From: Acidobacteriota bacterium
GTDB taxonomy: Bacteria > Acidobacteriota > Vicinamibacteria > Vicinamibacterales > 2-12-FULL-66-21
Direction: 5' to 3'
NCBI GenBank assembly: GCA_003223835.1
Contig: QHWR01000141.1
Span: forward strand, 8,187 to 43,514
Length of the DNA: 35,328 nt
Shown here piece after piece: positions 8,267 to 16,252 of this stretch; position 1 is the stretch's first letter; every line of letters begins with the position of its first letter. The translations under genes and the position numbers were made by a program. Under the pieces are notes generated by a model. It was not told the DNA's origin. It was given only the letters and a program-made list of their open reading frames with translations, and made no database searches.

Positions 8267-8679
8267 TGGCCAGGCCAATCGACCAGATGGAAACGCTGTT
8301 CAAGGCGCTCGCGGACGCGACGCGGCTCAGGATTCTGGGGCTCCTCCTCGCGGGCGAGGTGTGCGTTTGCGACATCCACGAGAGTCTCAGGATTCCGCAG
8401 CCGAAGGCGTCACGGCATCTCGCCTACCTGCGGAATTCGGGGCTCGTCGAGACGCGCCGCGACGGATTGTGGATTCACTATCGCCTCGGAACACTCGCCG
8501 ATCCCGTTCTCGCCGCCATCGTCGACGGCGTTCGTCACGCGCTGACGCACATGGACACGGTGCGACGCGACGGCGAGCGGCTGCAGAAGCGGACCGGCTG
8601 CTGCGTGCCGGGTCCGGGTGACGTGACCGGCGCGTCGTGCTGTGACCGCAGCGGCTCCAACGTGGCGGAAGCGCCGTGA
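8266..8679 (+). CDS. ArsR/SmtB-family metalloregulator
   Basis: A 137-residue winged-helix repressor. The DNA-binding region covers about residues 9-75 (L-A-D-A-T-R-L-R-I-L, then P-Q-P-K-A-S-R-H-L-A-Y-L as recognition helix). E-V-C-V-C-D-I-H matches the ArsR metal motif E-L-C-V-C-D-L-C: Cys33 and Cys35 are kept and the third cysteine is replaced by His38. The tail carries two vicinal cysteine pairs (112-113, 125-126) that could add thiol ligands for As(III), Sb(III) or another soft metal. ATG 8266 lies inside the palindromic operator and has no ribosome site, so translation is either leaderless or begins at ATG 8287 (seven residues shorter). No arsenic resistance gene lies next to it; downstream are repeats and a convergent TonB receptor. 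Confidence 0.88.
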   Translation: MARPIDQMETLFKALADATRLRILGLLLAGEVCVCDIHESLRIPQPKASRHLAYLRNSGLVETRRDGLWIHYRLGTLADPVLAAIVDGVRHALTHMDTVRRDGERLQKRTGCCVPGPGDVTGASCCDRSGSNVAEAP

Positions 8680-8713
8680 CACACTGGAGCCGCGGCGTGC
8701 GGGCGGCGCCGCT

Positions 8714-8933
8714 TGGCCACGGATCACACGGACGTCCACGGACCGACGAACACCTCCAGTTGGCCACGGATCACACGGACGTCCACGGACCGACGACCAC
8801 CTCCAGTTGGCCACGGATCACACGGACGTCCACGGACCGACGAACAACTCCAGTCGGCCGCGGATTACACGGACGTCCACGGGCCAACGAACCCAGTTGC
8901 AATTAGCCATGGATCACGCGGATGTCCAGTCAG
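8714..8933 (+). repeat. 47-bp direct repeat array (three exact-length units plus two degenerate)
   Basis: Units start at 8714, 8761 and 8808, each 47 bases, beginning TGGCCACGGATCACACGGAC and ending CTCCAGT, with only one to three differences between them. A fourth degenerate unit starts at 8855 (CGGCCGCGGATTACACGGAC), and a fifth decayed one at about 8904 (TAGCCATGGATCACGCGGAT). Divergence rises from left to right. All plus frames are open across the array, but 47 is not a multiple of three, so the reading shifts each unit; I regard it as non-coding. It lies in the gene-free stretch 8680-9150. Confidence 0.85.
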
Positions 8934-9088
8934 TCTGGTCTTGCTGAGCGCGGAGCATCGCCGCCGGGTCCCGTCGAGGCGTGCAACGCTGGACCGAGGC
9001 ATGCGGCAGGTGACGCCACGAGTCGGACGATTCGCGCCCGGCTTCCACCAGCACGAGCGCGACGCACACAGTCAGGACCGACAACGTC

Positions 9089-9150
9089 GGCCGCGCGGCC
9101 CTCCGTGGCGCTCCGTGTCATCCGTGGCTGAAGAAGAACCCTCCGTGGCC
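9089..9150 (-). repeat. Inverted CCACGGA-type repeat block with GC palindrome
   Basis: Read on the minus strand, this block has repeated CCACGGA-type words: GGCCACGGAGGG, then GCCACGGATGACACGGAG, then GCCACGGAGGGCC. They resemble the head of the 47-bp units at 8714 but run in the opposite direction. Its distal end is the 12-base perfect palindrome GGCCGCGCGGCC (9089-9100). The block ends directly at the TAG of the TonB receptor gene. Between the two blocks (8934-9088) I see no supportable gene. Confidence 0.6.
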
Positions 9151-12100
9151 CTAAAACGTCGCTCTGATGCCTAATCGTATGACCCGTCCCGGCGAGAATC
9201 CCTCCACGTTGTTTATGGTGTCGGCACCCAAAACACCGGTTGTGCCGTTATGGGGGTCTCCGTCTATCAGGAACGAGGTGAGATCGACGAAGCCGCCCCC
9301 GTAATCCGCGAAGAATTGCGGATGGTTGAACGCGTTATCGAGCAGGGCTGAAAACTGCAGCCGGAAGCGATCGCGTGCGACGAGGTCCTTGTAGAACCCG
9401 AAGTTCACGACCCAGGTGCCCGGCCCTTTCAGGCTCCCCTTCTTCGCATTGCCGAGCTGTCCCGGCCCCGGGAGGGCGTACGCCGTTTGATTGAAAAACG
9501 CGTCGCGCGGTCCGCCCGTGTTGGGATTGGCAATCTGGTCCGGCCGCCAGGCGCAGCAGAAGGCGTTGCCCAGCCCATCCAGCGGCTTCCCCGTATTCCA
9601 CGGACTGGTCGTGTAAAAGCCGCTGAAGAACGGTGTGAGATTCTGGCCGCTGCGCGCCTGGAACAGGCTCGAGACCGTCCATCCGCCAAAGAGCGCGTTG
9701 GCCCAGTTCGCCATGTTCGTGCCGTGCGCGCGGCCGCGTCCGACCGGAATGTCCCACGTCGCGTTCGCGACGACGCGGTGTTTGACGACGTTGGGATCCG
9801 GACCGCGGTCCTTCTCGATATCGTACGGATCGAACTGCACGGGACCGATCGTGCTGTTGCCGGTATCGGGCGCGTTGCTGTCCGAGTGCGCCAGCGTGTA
9901 CGCCGCGTTGAACGCCAGCCCGTTTCGATACCGGCGCAGCAGCTCGAACTGGAGCGCGTTGAACTGGCCGCTGCCGGCGTTCGACACGATGTCCATGTAA
10001 TAGCCGTAAAGCGGGAACGGCAGCCGCGCGTAGTCCGAGGGCACCTCGGGATCGAAGGGAACCGTGCTCGCCTTCAGCGTGTTGTGGTCGCGGTCCACCA
10101 GCAGCTTCCGCATCGTCGATCCGATGTAGCTGGCCCGCAGCCCCATCTGGCCCGCGAGCTCGCGCTCCACCGTGAGGTTGTACTGATAGACGTCCGGACT
10201 CTGCAGGTTCGGATCGATTCCCTGATTGCCGAAGTCGGCCAGGTCCACCGAGAGGGTTCCGCCCGAGAACCCATTGCGAAGCCCGCCGCCGCGGCGCGTG
10301 TTGACGAAGCGGAATTCGTTCGTCGCGAGCAGATCGCGGATGCCCTGGACCGCGACGGTTGGATGGAACAATCCGAAGCCGCCGCGCAGCACGGTCTTGT
10401 TGTTCTCGTCGAGGCGCCAGGCGTAGCCGACGCGCGGGCTGAAGTTGTTCTTGTCGGTCTTGACCAGGGTGTCGGGCAAACCAGCCTTGTCTGCCGTCAG
10501 CGTGCGCCCGAGCGCGATCAGGCCGGGAGGCAGCAGCGCCGCGACCTGCGAATTCGCCACCACATGATGGCCGCCGTCGGCAGCCAGGAAGTTCGCCAGC
10601 AGGAGATCCTTCTCATGCCACGCGCCCACGATCTCGTAGCGCAGGCCGAGGAACACCGTCAGGCTCTGGTTGACGTGCCAGTCGTCCTGGCCGAAGAACG
10701 CGACATCATTGGAGTAGCCCTCGAGCGCTCCACGGTTGGTCACCTGGTCGCGCACGTCGAACGGCATGCCCAGCAGAAAGTCAGTGAAGGCGTTTCCGGT
10801 GTTGGTGTTGCGGAACCGGTACTGCCCGCGGAAATTGACGCCGAAGCCAAACCCGTCGCGCGCCATGTTGCGAGTCCAGAGGCCGCCGCTCTTCAGCGTG
10901 TGGCTGCCCTTGATCGCCGTGAAGCTGTCGCTGAGCGAGAAGGCGTTCTGGCGCAGCGTCCGATCGACGTTGCGGCTGGCGTCGGCGATGTTGGTCGGGC
11001 GGTTCGTCCCGTTGCTGAACTGAAACGACGGGAACCCGCGGCGGTCGGGAGCCAGGCTCGGCGCGTTCTCGATCCCGAGCTGCGCCGCGACATCCTTCGC
11101 CCGAAACGTGCTTTCCCGGCGCGAGTTGTCGTAGTTGTATCCCGCGCGGAGCTCGTTGACGACGGTCGGCGACAGGATCTTCGTCCATCCACCGATGACA
11201 GACGCCGTATTCAGCCTGGTATTCAGGATGGGCAGATTCGTGAGCGCGCGCCCGCCCTCGAAGATGATGCTGTTGGGATCGCGGTTCTGATAGCTCGTTC
11301 GGACGAACAGCGAATCGTTCTTGCTCGCCTCGTGGTCGATCCTGAGGTCGGCCCGCTGACGGTGGCGCGTCTCGGGAACGAACTGCTGGAAGACACCGTA
11401 GCCGTTCGACAGCGTTCCCTGATTGGGCAGCGGATAGAAGAAGTTCATGATCGCCCGAGCCGCCGGATCGATGCGCTCGCCGGGAATCATCTGACCGGGG
11501 AACGGCAGTCCGGTGGTCGGGTCTCTGGGCACGATCGCGGTACCGCGAAAATCGCCGCTCCGCATCGCCGCGGTCGGCACCGTCGCCCGTGCGCCGCCGA
11601 AGATACTCTTGTTGTTCGACCCCTCGTAGTTCGCATAAAAGAACAGCTTTCCGTGAACCAGGGGACCGCCCGTGCTCGCGCCCCACCGATACTCGTGCGT
11701 GTCCGAGAGCGGATCGCCGCGCTGGACGCCCGCGAGCGTCTGGTTGTAGGTCAACGCATTCAGGGCATTGCTGTTGAAATCGTAAAACCCCGTCCCGTGG
11801 TACTGGTTCGCTCCGCGCTTCGTGGTCACGACAACGCCGGCAAGGCCGCCGTACTCCGCGCTGTACGAATTCGAGAGCACGCTGATCTCCGACACGGCGT
11901 CGAGGCCCGGCGCCGAGTTGCCGACCGTGCCGAAGATGGCGTTCGTCGACGCCTGGCCGTCCTGGATGTACGACACGCCATACGTCTTGCCGCCGAGGAA
12001 CTGGATGTCGTCGCTGCCCCCGACAACGTTGGGATTGAGGAGCAGGAACGACTGGATGTCGCGGCTGTCTCGCGGAAGATCATGAAGCTGCTGCTCATCG

Positions 12101-12522
12101 AAGCCGCGAGCGATGGCCGGGTTGTCGAGCGTGATGTTGTTGAGCGCATCGCCCGTGACAACGACCGCCTCGTTCACGCTGCCCAGCTCGAGGCGGACGT
12201 CCACCAGCGCCGTGCCGCTGGCACGCACCAGAATCCCCGTCCTCTCGAACTTCTTGAAGTTCTGCGTGATCACCTGGAGACGATAGGTCCCGGGCCTGAC
12301 ATCGGGAGCCTCATAGCGTCCCTGCGCGTCGGTCTCGAGCGCGCGGGGCACACCGGTCGACTCGTCGGTGATCAGCACCGCGGCGTTCGGGACGACCTGT
12401 CCCTGGGGATCGGTGATCGTGCCGCGAATCGTCCCCAGGAACGATTGCGCAAAGCCAGACGCACTGAAGCCAACGAGGAACAGGAGCACGAAGGAAGGGA
12501 TCGCGGCGAAGAGTCTCCTCAT
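9151..12522 (-). CDS. Oar-like TonB-dependent receptor
   Basis: 1123 residues from ATG 12522. Signal peptide about 1-25 (ends S-G-F-A-Q); carboxypeptidase-regulatory-like domain about 28-115 (G-T-I-R-G-T-I-T-D-P-Q-G-Q-V-V-P-N-A); plug about 125-250 with Y-I-Q-D-G-Q and Y-S-A-E-Y-G-G; then a long barrel with F-F-Y-A-N-Y-E-G, F-G-Q-D-D-W and D-N-A-F-N-H-P-Q-F. It ends in phenylalanine (I-R-A-T-F). This is the Oar/OmpA-related TonB receptor class that is expanded in Acidobacteriota; the ligand is unknown, often presumed to be oligosaccharide or peptide. A start ten codons further upstream (12552) is possible but carries no signal-peptide features; the chosen start has GAGG 11 bases upstream. Divergent from the sulfatase-like gene. 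Confidence 0.92.
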   Translation of the reverse strand: MRRLFAAIPSFVLLFLVGFSASGFAQSFLGTIRGTITDPQGQVVPNAAVLITDESTGVPRALETDAQGRYEAPDVRPGTYRLQVITQNFKKFERTGILVRASGTALVDVRLELGSVNEAVVVTGDALNNITLDNPAIARGFDEQQLHDLPRDSRDIQSFLLLNPNVVGGSDDIQFLGGKTYGVSYIQDGQASTNAIFGTVGNSAPGLDAVSEISVLSNSYSAEYGGLAGVVVTTKRGANQYHGTGFYDFNSNALNALTYNQTLAGVQRGDPLSDTHEYRWGASTGGPLVHGKLFFYANYEGSNNKSIFGGARATVPTAAMRSGDFRGTAIVPRDPTTGLPFPGQMIPGERIDPAARAIMNFFYPLPNQGTLSNGYGVFQQFVPETRHRQRADLRIDHEASKNDSLFVRTSYQNRDPNSIIFEGGRALTNLPILNTRLNTASVIGGWTKILSPTVVNELRAGYNYDNSRRESTFRAKDVAAQLGIENAPSLAPDRRGFPSFQFSNGTNRPTNIADASRNVDRTLRQNAFSLSDSFTAIKGSHTLKSGGLWTRNMARDGFGFGVNFRGQYRFRNTNTGNAFTDFLLGMPFDVRDQVTNRGALEGYSNDVAFFGQDDWHVNQSLTVFLGLRYEIVGAWHEKDLLLANFLAADGGHHVVANSQVAALLPPGLIALGRTLTADKAGLPDTLVKTDKNNFSPRVGYAWRLDENNKTVLRGGFGLFHPTVAVQGIRDLLATNEFRFVNTRRGGGLRNGFSGGTLSVDLADFGNQGIDPNLQSPDVYQYNLTVERELAGQMGLRASYIGSTMRKLLVDRDHNTLKASTVPFDPEVPSDYARLPFPLYGYYMDIVSNAGSGQFNALQFELLRRYRNGLAFNAAYTLAHSDSNAPDTGNSTIGPVQFDPYDIEKDRGPDPNVVKHRVVANATWDIPVGRGRAHGTNMANWANALFGGWTVSSLFQARSGQNLTPFFSGFYTTSPWNTGKPLDGLGNAFCCAWRPDQIANPNTGGPRDAFFNQTAYALPGPGQLGNAKKGSLKGPGTWVVNFGFYKDLVARDRFRLQFSALLDNAFNHPQFFADYGGGFVDLTSFLIDGDPHNGTTGVLGADTINNVEGFSPGRVIRLGIRATF

Positions 12523-12632
12523 TATCTTCAACCTCGCGGGGTGAATGTCCATCTTGCATTGCCCGTTGTCAACGGGTTTTTACAAACGTGTTGAGCGGGG
12601 TGGTGATTCTCGTTACGCTCTTCCGTGGCCCG
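12523..12632. promoter_or_regulatory. Divergent intergenic region with hairpin CCCGTTGTCAACGGG
   Basis: A 15-base palindrome at 12562-12576 is followed by TTTTT (12577-12581). On the minus strand it contains TTGACA (12572-12567), which could be the -35 box of the TonB receptor gene with a poor -10 (GACATT) 17 bases on. On the plus strand the palindrome plus T-run looks like an intrinsic terminator or attenuator ahead of the sulfatase-like gene. The leading TGCATTGCCCGTTG also matches the head of palindromic repeat copy A (619-632), so it may be a shortened member of that family. Confidence 0.4.
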
Positions 12633-14861
12633 ATGAGGTTGCTGTTCGCTCGCGGATTCGTTCTCACGATGCTGATCCTGGCCGGCGGCTGCCGCGCGGG
12701 CGCTTCCCGCTCGACCGTCCCGGACAGGCCGAATGTGCTGCTCGTCACGATCGACACGCTCCGCGCGGACCACGTCGGATGTTATGGGTATCGGGACGCG
12801 TCCACTCCGACAATCGATGCGCTCGCCAGGCGAGGTGTTCGTTTCGAGACAGCGGTGGTCCATGCGCCGCTGACCGGACCGTCACATGCGTCGATCCTGA
12901 CCGGCCAGATTCCAGTCGGTCACGGCTTCCGGAACAACAGCGGATTCATGTTGCCGCCGCAGGTCAAAACGGCGGCCGAGGATTTTCGGCAGGCCGGCTA
13001 CCGTACGGCGGCCTTCGTGTCCGGCTTCCCGCTCGATCGCCGATTCGGGTTCAACCGGGGGTTCGAGATCTACGACGATCGTCTGCCCAAAGGGAACGAT
13101 CGTCGCCGGACCCCCTACGTGGAGCGGTTCGCGGATGCGACGACCGATGCGGCGCTTCGCTGGCTCGGAGCGGCGAGTTCTGCCCGAGCGCCCGAGTCGC
13201 GCTGGTTCCTCTGGGTTCACTATTACGATCCGCACGCGCCATACGAGCCGCCGGCGGATCTGGCCGAGCGGTACCGTCAGGCGCCGTACGACGGCGAGAT
13301 CGCGTTCGTCGACCGCCAGCTCGCGCGTCTGTTCGGGGCGCTCGATGTGACGAACGAAACCGCGCGCACGATCATCCTCGTCACCGCAGACCATGGAGAG
13401 AGCCTGGGGGAGCACGGCGAGGGCACGCACGGCATCTTCCTCTACGATGCGACGCTTCGCGTGCCCTGGGTGATGGCGGGCCCGCAGATTCCCGCAGGCC
13501 GCGTGTCCCGCACCGTCGCGCGTTCTATCGACGTGTTGCCGACGCTTGCGGATTACGCCGGGCTCGCCCGCCGCAGCGACGTCGACGGCCGTTCCGTTCG
13601 CGCGGCCGCCGATGGCCGCCCGATGTCCGATGCGGCGTCCTACGCCGAATCCTTGTACTCGGAACTGGAGCTCGGATGGGCGCCCCTCTATGCGTGGCGG
13701 ACGGCCGCATCCAAGTTCATCAAGGCGCCGCACCCTGAGTTGTACGACCTCGACACCGATCCGTCGGAGACGAGGAACCGCGTGGGGGAGCAGCATGCGC
13801 GTGCCGCGGATCTGAGCCGCACCCTCGAAGAGGTCCTCCTTCGGACACCCGCCCCGGTCGCGGCGCCCCCGGTCGACAGCGAAACGGCGGAGCGGCTGCG
13901 CGCGCTCGGCTACGTGAGCGGAGGCCGCGTCTCGCATGCCGCGGGCGTCGCGCAGCGCGACCCCAAGGACGGCATCCACCTGCTGCCGCATCTCAATCGC
14001 GGCATGTCTGCCGCGCGTACGGAGCCGGAACTCGCGATCCGGGAACTGACGGCGGTGCTCGCAGAGGACTCGAGCTTGTTGATGGCTCGTCGGACCCGCG
14101 CCGTCGCCTACGCCGCCGCCGGCCGCCACGACCTCGCCATTGCCGATCTCCGCGCGCTCGAGAACAAAGGAGCGCTCACCGCTGAAGACGCCGTCGTGCT
14201 CGGCGACAACCTTCGGTCCGCCGGCCGGCTGGAGGAAGCGGCCCTCGTGCTCGAACGCGCGGCGCGCGAGAACCCCGCGTTTGCTCAGCCCGTCATTTCC
14301 CTCGCCGAGGTGCGAATCCAGGAGCGCAAGTACGACGAGGGCGCGGCGTTGTGCGAGCGAGTCCTGAAGCTCGTCCCCGATCACATCGAGGCGCTCCGGC
14401 GTCTCGGAGATCTCGCCCTCCTCCGGGAAGACCTTGGCACGGCCGCCGCCCGTTACGAGCGCATTGTGGCGCTCGATGCCAACGATGCGTCCGCCTTGAC
14501 GAAGCTCGGCGTCGTCCGGATGCGGAGCGGGCGCTCGGATCTGGCGATGCCGCTCTTTCGTCAGGCCATCGAGCGCGAACCCAGGAACGCGGACGCGCTC
14601 TTGTATCTTGCCGGTGCGCTGGCCTCCGGCGGGCGTCCCGCTGACGCGCTGCCCTACTTCGAACGGGCGCTCGAGGCCGGCCCTCCTTCGACGATGGCGC
14701 TGAACGGGTTGGGCCTGACACGCCTGGCCGTCGGGGATACCGCCGGAGCCGCGGCCGCCTTCCGCAAGTCGCTGCAACTCGATCCGACGCAGCCCGAAAT
14801 AGCGCGGACCCTGGCGGAAATGCGCCGGCAGGCTGTTGAAAAACAACAGCCTGAATGCTAA
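12633..14861 (+). CDS. Sulfatase-like (alkaline-phosphatase-fold) lipoprotein with TPR tail
   Basis: 742 residues from ATG 12633. A lipoprotein-type signal ends L-A-G-G-C (Cys20). Residues about 33-380 form a sulfatase/alkaline-phosphatase-like domain: V-T-I-D-T-L-R-A-D-H (metal Asp41), Y-D-P-H-A-P-Y (199-201), T-A-D-H-G-E-S-L-G-E-H-G (Asp253, His254). At the nucleophile position, where type I sulfatases have C/S-x-P-S-R, it has T-G-P-S-H (Thr81), so a formylglycine sulfatase reaction is unlikely; a phosphatase, phosphodiesterase or transferase is possible. Residues about 430-735 are TPR repeats. A start at 12588 would precede the signal peptide and is rejected. The last residues and the stop codon are encoded by a palindromic repeat. 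Expected location: lipid-anchored in the periplasm. Confidence 0.88.
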   Translation: MRLLFARGFVLTMLILAGGCRAGASRSTVPDRPNVLLVTIDTLRADHVGCYGYRDASTPTIDALARRGVRFETAVVHAPLTGPSHASILTGQIPVGHGFRNNSGFMLPPQVKTAAEDFRQAGYRTAAFVSGFPLDRRFGFNRGFEIYDDRLPKGNDRRRTPYVERFADATTDAALRWLGAASSARAPESRWFLWVHYYDPHAPYEPPADLAERYRQAPYDGEIAFVDRQLARLFGALDVTNETARTIILVTADHGESLGEHGEGTHGIFLYDATLRVPWVMAGPQIPAGRVSRTVARSIDVLPTLADYAGLARRSDVDGRSVRAAADGRPMSDAASYAESLYSELELGWAPLYAWRTAASKFIKAPHPELYDLDTDPSETRNRVGEQHARAADLSRTLEEVLLRTPAPVAAPPVDSETAERLRALGYVSGGRVSHAAGVAQRDPKDGIHLLPHLNRGMSAARTEPELAIRELTAVLAEDSSLLMARRTRAVAYAAAGRHDLAIADLRALENKGALTAEDAVVLGDNLRSAGRLEEAALVLERAARENPAFAQPVISLAEVRIQERKYDEGAALCERVLKLVPDHIEALRRLGDLALLREDLGTAAARYERIVALDANDASALTKLGVVRMRSGRSDLAMPLFRQAIEREPRNADALLYLAGALASGGRPADALPYFERALEAGPPSTMALNGLGLTRLAVGDTAGAAAAFRKSLQLDPTQPEIARTLAEMRRQAVEKQQPEC

Positions 14862-14935
14862 ATGCCAAAAGTGCATTGTTTTTGGCATTTTGCATTTAGC
14901 ATTTGGCATTCCAGGTTGCATTCTTCAACAACCTG
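14829..14935. repeat. Composite palindromic element (BIME-like) between convergent genes
   Basis: Three parts. First, hairpin CAGGCTGTTG - AAAAA - CAACAGCCTG (14829-14853). Second, an AT-rich inverted repeat in which TGCTAAATGCCAAAA (14856-14870) faces TTTTGGCATT...TTTAGCA with a short insertion. Third, hairpin CAGGTTG - CATTCTTCAA - CAACCTG (14912-14935) preceded by GGCATT. The two outer hairpins carry the GCATT tag in opposite orientation. The element spans the stop of the sulfatase-like gene and ends two bases before the amidohydrolase gene's stop, so it may also act as a bidirectional terminator. Confidence 0.75.
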
Positions 14936-14936
14936 C

Positions 14937-16238
14937 TTAGTACTGGCGGAAACGCGCAACGTCCACCCACCGGCCTCCGACCATCACCCGCTCGACGCTT
15001 CGGATGGCCGCGATATCGCGAAGCGGATTGTCGCGGAGCACGACGAGATCCGCCTGTCGCCCACGACCCAGGGTGCCCAGGTCGTTGCTGCGATAGAGGA
15101 AACCGGCCGCGGTGCCGGTCGCGGCGGTAATCGCCTCGAGCGGAGATAGTCCGCTCTCGACGAGCAGCTCCAGCTCGCGCCACGGCGCTTCGCCGCGGGC
15201 GGCGTAAGGGACGGTCGAGTGCCCGCCCATGACGAGACGCGCCCCTTCGAGCCCCGCGCGTCGCGTGAGCTGTTTCATTTTCGAGAATCCTGCGACCAGC
15301 ACCGGAATCATCTCGGGTTTTACATCTTCCGGCGGGTTGTCCGCGCGCCGCTCGAAGACGGCGAGCGTCGGATCCAGCCATGGCCTGCGTTCGCGCAGGA
15401 CGGCGTAGAGCGCCCTGGCCTCGGGTCCGTCGAGATCGGCGCGCGCGAACAGCTTGTATCGCCCGTCGCGTCGCGCGTCGTTGTCTGCCAATACGGCCTG
15501 ACGGTAGGCTTCCGCTTCGTGGCGTGGGACGACGCTGATGCCGAGCGAAGTCACGTGCTCGATGCCGTGAAGGCCCGCGGCTATCAGCTCGCGCGCGTCG
15601 AGCAGTTCGAGGTGGGCCGTGCAGGGGATATGATGCGCTGCGCACACGTCGATGACGGCTTTTGCGCTCGCGAACGGCAGCCTGAAATAGATTTTCAGCG
15701 CTGTCGCGCCATTGCGCACGTTGATCTCAGCCTGCCGGCGCGCTTCCTCTGCGTCCCGCGCGACGACCGAATCCGCCGGGTATGCGGGATGTTCCCCATC
15801 GATGTGCGGTCCCGCGGTGAAGATCCGGGGCCCGGGCAGGTGATCCGCCGCGATCATCTGCCGCAGCTCGACGAACTTCTCCTCCCACTGCCCGGGATCC
15901 CGGAAGCTCGTCACCCCGTAACTGAGCTGCCGAAGCGCGAGCTTCGGATCGTTCTCGATATGAAAGTGCAGATCGATCAGGCCCGGCACGATCGTGCGGC
16001 CCGACAGGTCAACGGTTTCCGCGCCGGCCGGGGCCTGGACCGTCGCGCGCGGGCCAACCTGCGCGATCCGGTCCCCCTGGATTACGATGCGGCCATGTTC
16101 GATCGCCGCGGCTCCCGTCCCGTCGACCACGCGCACATCGTCGAGCACCAGGGCGCGGACCTGGCTGCGCGCCGGGGGTCCCGCCAGCATCGCACCGGCC
16201 GCCGTCGCACCCGCGAGCCACCGAAATGCGTTGCGCAT
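14937..16238 (-). CDS. Exported metal-dependent amidohydrolase
   Basis: 433 residues from ATG 16238, with a signal peptide (about 1-25, ends A-R-S-Q). Amidohydrolase-superfamily layout: a small beta-sandwich start (D-D-V-R-V-V-D-G-T-G), then G-R-T-I-V-P-G-L-I-D-L-H-F-H with metal ligands His91 and His93, Lys182 (A-L-K-I-Y-F), His209 (T-A-H-L-E-L) and His228 (G-I-E-H-V). The usual catalytic Asp near the C-terminal end of the barrel is replaced: the sequence is M-G-G-H-S-T (His340). G-R-G-R-Q-A-D-L-V-V-L completes the imidazolonepropionase-like fold. Substrate unknown; relatives include prolidase- and imidazolonepropionase-like enzymes. A start 23 codons upstream is rejected because it runs into repeats. 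No ribosome site; probably a leaderless transcript (see 16247). Confidence 0.87.
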   Translation of the reverse strand: MRNAFRWLAGATAAGAMLAGPPARSQVRALVLDDVRVVDGTGAAAIEHGRIVIQGDRIAQVGPRATVQAPAGAETVDLSGRTIVPGLIDLHFHIENDPKLALRQLSYGVTSFRDPGQWEEKFVELRQMIAADHLPGPRIFTAGPHIDGEHPAYPADSVVARDAEEARRQAEINVRNGATALKIYFRLPFASAKAVIDVCAAHHIPCTAHLELLDARELIAAGLHGIEHVTSLGISVVPRHEAEAYRQAVLADNDARRDGRYKLFARADLDGPEARALYAVLRERRPWLDPTLAVFERRADNPPEDVKPEMIPVLVAGFSKMKQLTRRAGLEGARLVMGGHSTVPYAARGEAPWRELELLVESGLSPLEAITAATGTAAGFLYRSNDLGTLGRGRQADLVVLRDNPLRDIAAIRSVERVMVGGRWVDVARFRQY

Positions 16239-16246
16239 GGTCAGCG

Positions 16247-16252
16247 ATTGTA
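16247..16252 (-). promoter_or_regulatory. -10 element implying a leaderless amidohydrolase transcript
   Basis: TACAAT on the minus strand ends eight bases before the ATG at 16238. Transcription would begin at or within about two bases of the start codon. This agrees with the absence of a Shine-Dalgarno sequence. No clear -35 box. Confidence 0.4.

Noticed and set aside
8690..8933. CRISPR array
   Set aside because: Units are contiguous 47-bp copies without unique spacers, and no cas gene is present.
8914..9084. Minus-strand frame of 56 codons from TTG 9084 with a hydrophobic start (S-V-L-T-V-C-V-A-L-V-L-V)
   Set aside because: It looks a little like a signal peptide, but has no ribosome site, runs into the decayed repeat and has no recognisable family. 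It could be a gene remnant at most.
8642..9174. Overlapping open frames across the 47-bp repeats (up to 153 codons)
   Set aside because: All plus frames are open because the unit lacks stop codons and its length is not a multiple of three; the translations are low-complexity and shift frame each unit.
9487..12594. Plus-strand open frame of 1035 codons opposite the TonB receptor
   Set aside because: Arginine/valine-rich shadow of the GC-rich receptor gene; no domain, and the minus-strand reading has a full receptor architecture.
12882..14921. Minus-strand open frame of 679 codons opposite the sulfatase-TPR gene
   Set aside because: Antisense shadow; the plus strand has clear sulfatase and TPR motifs.
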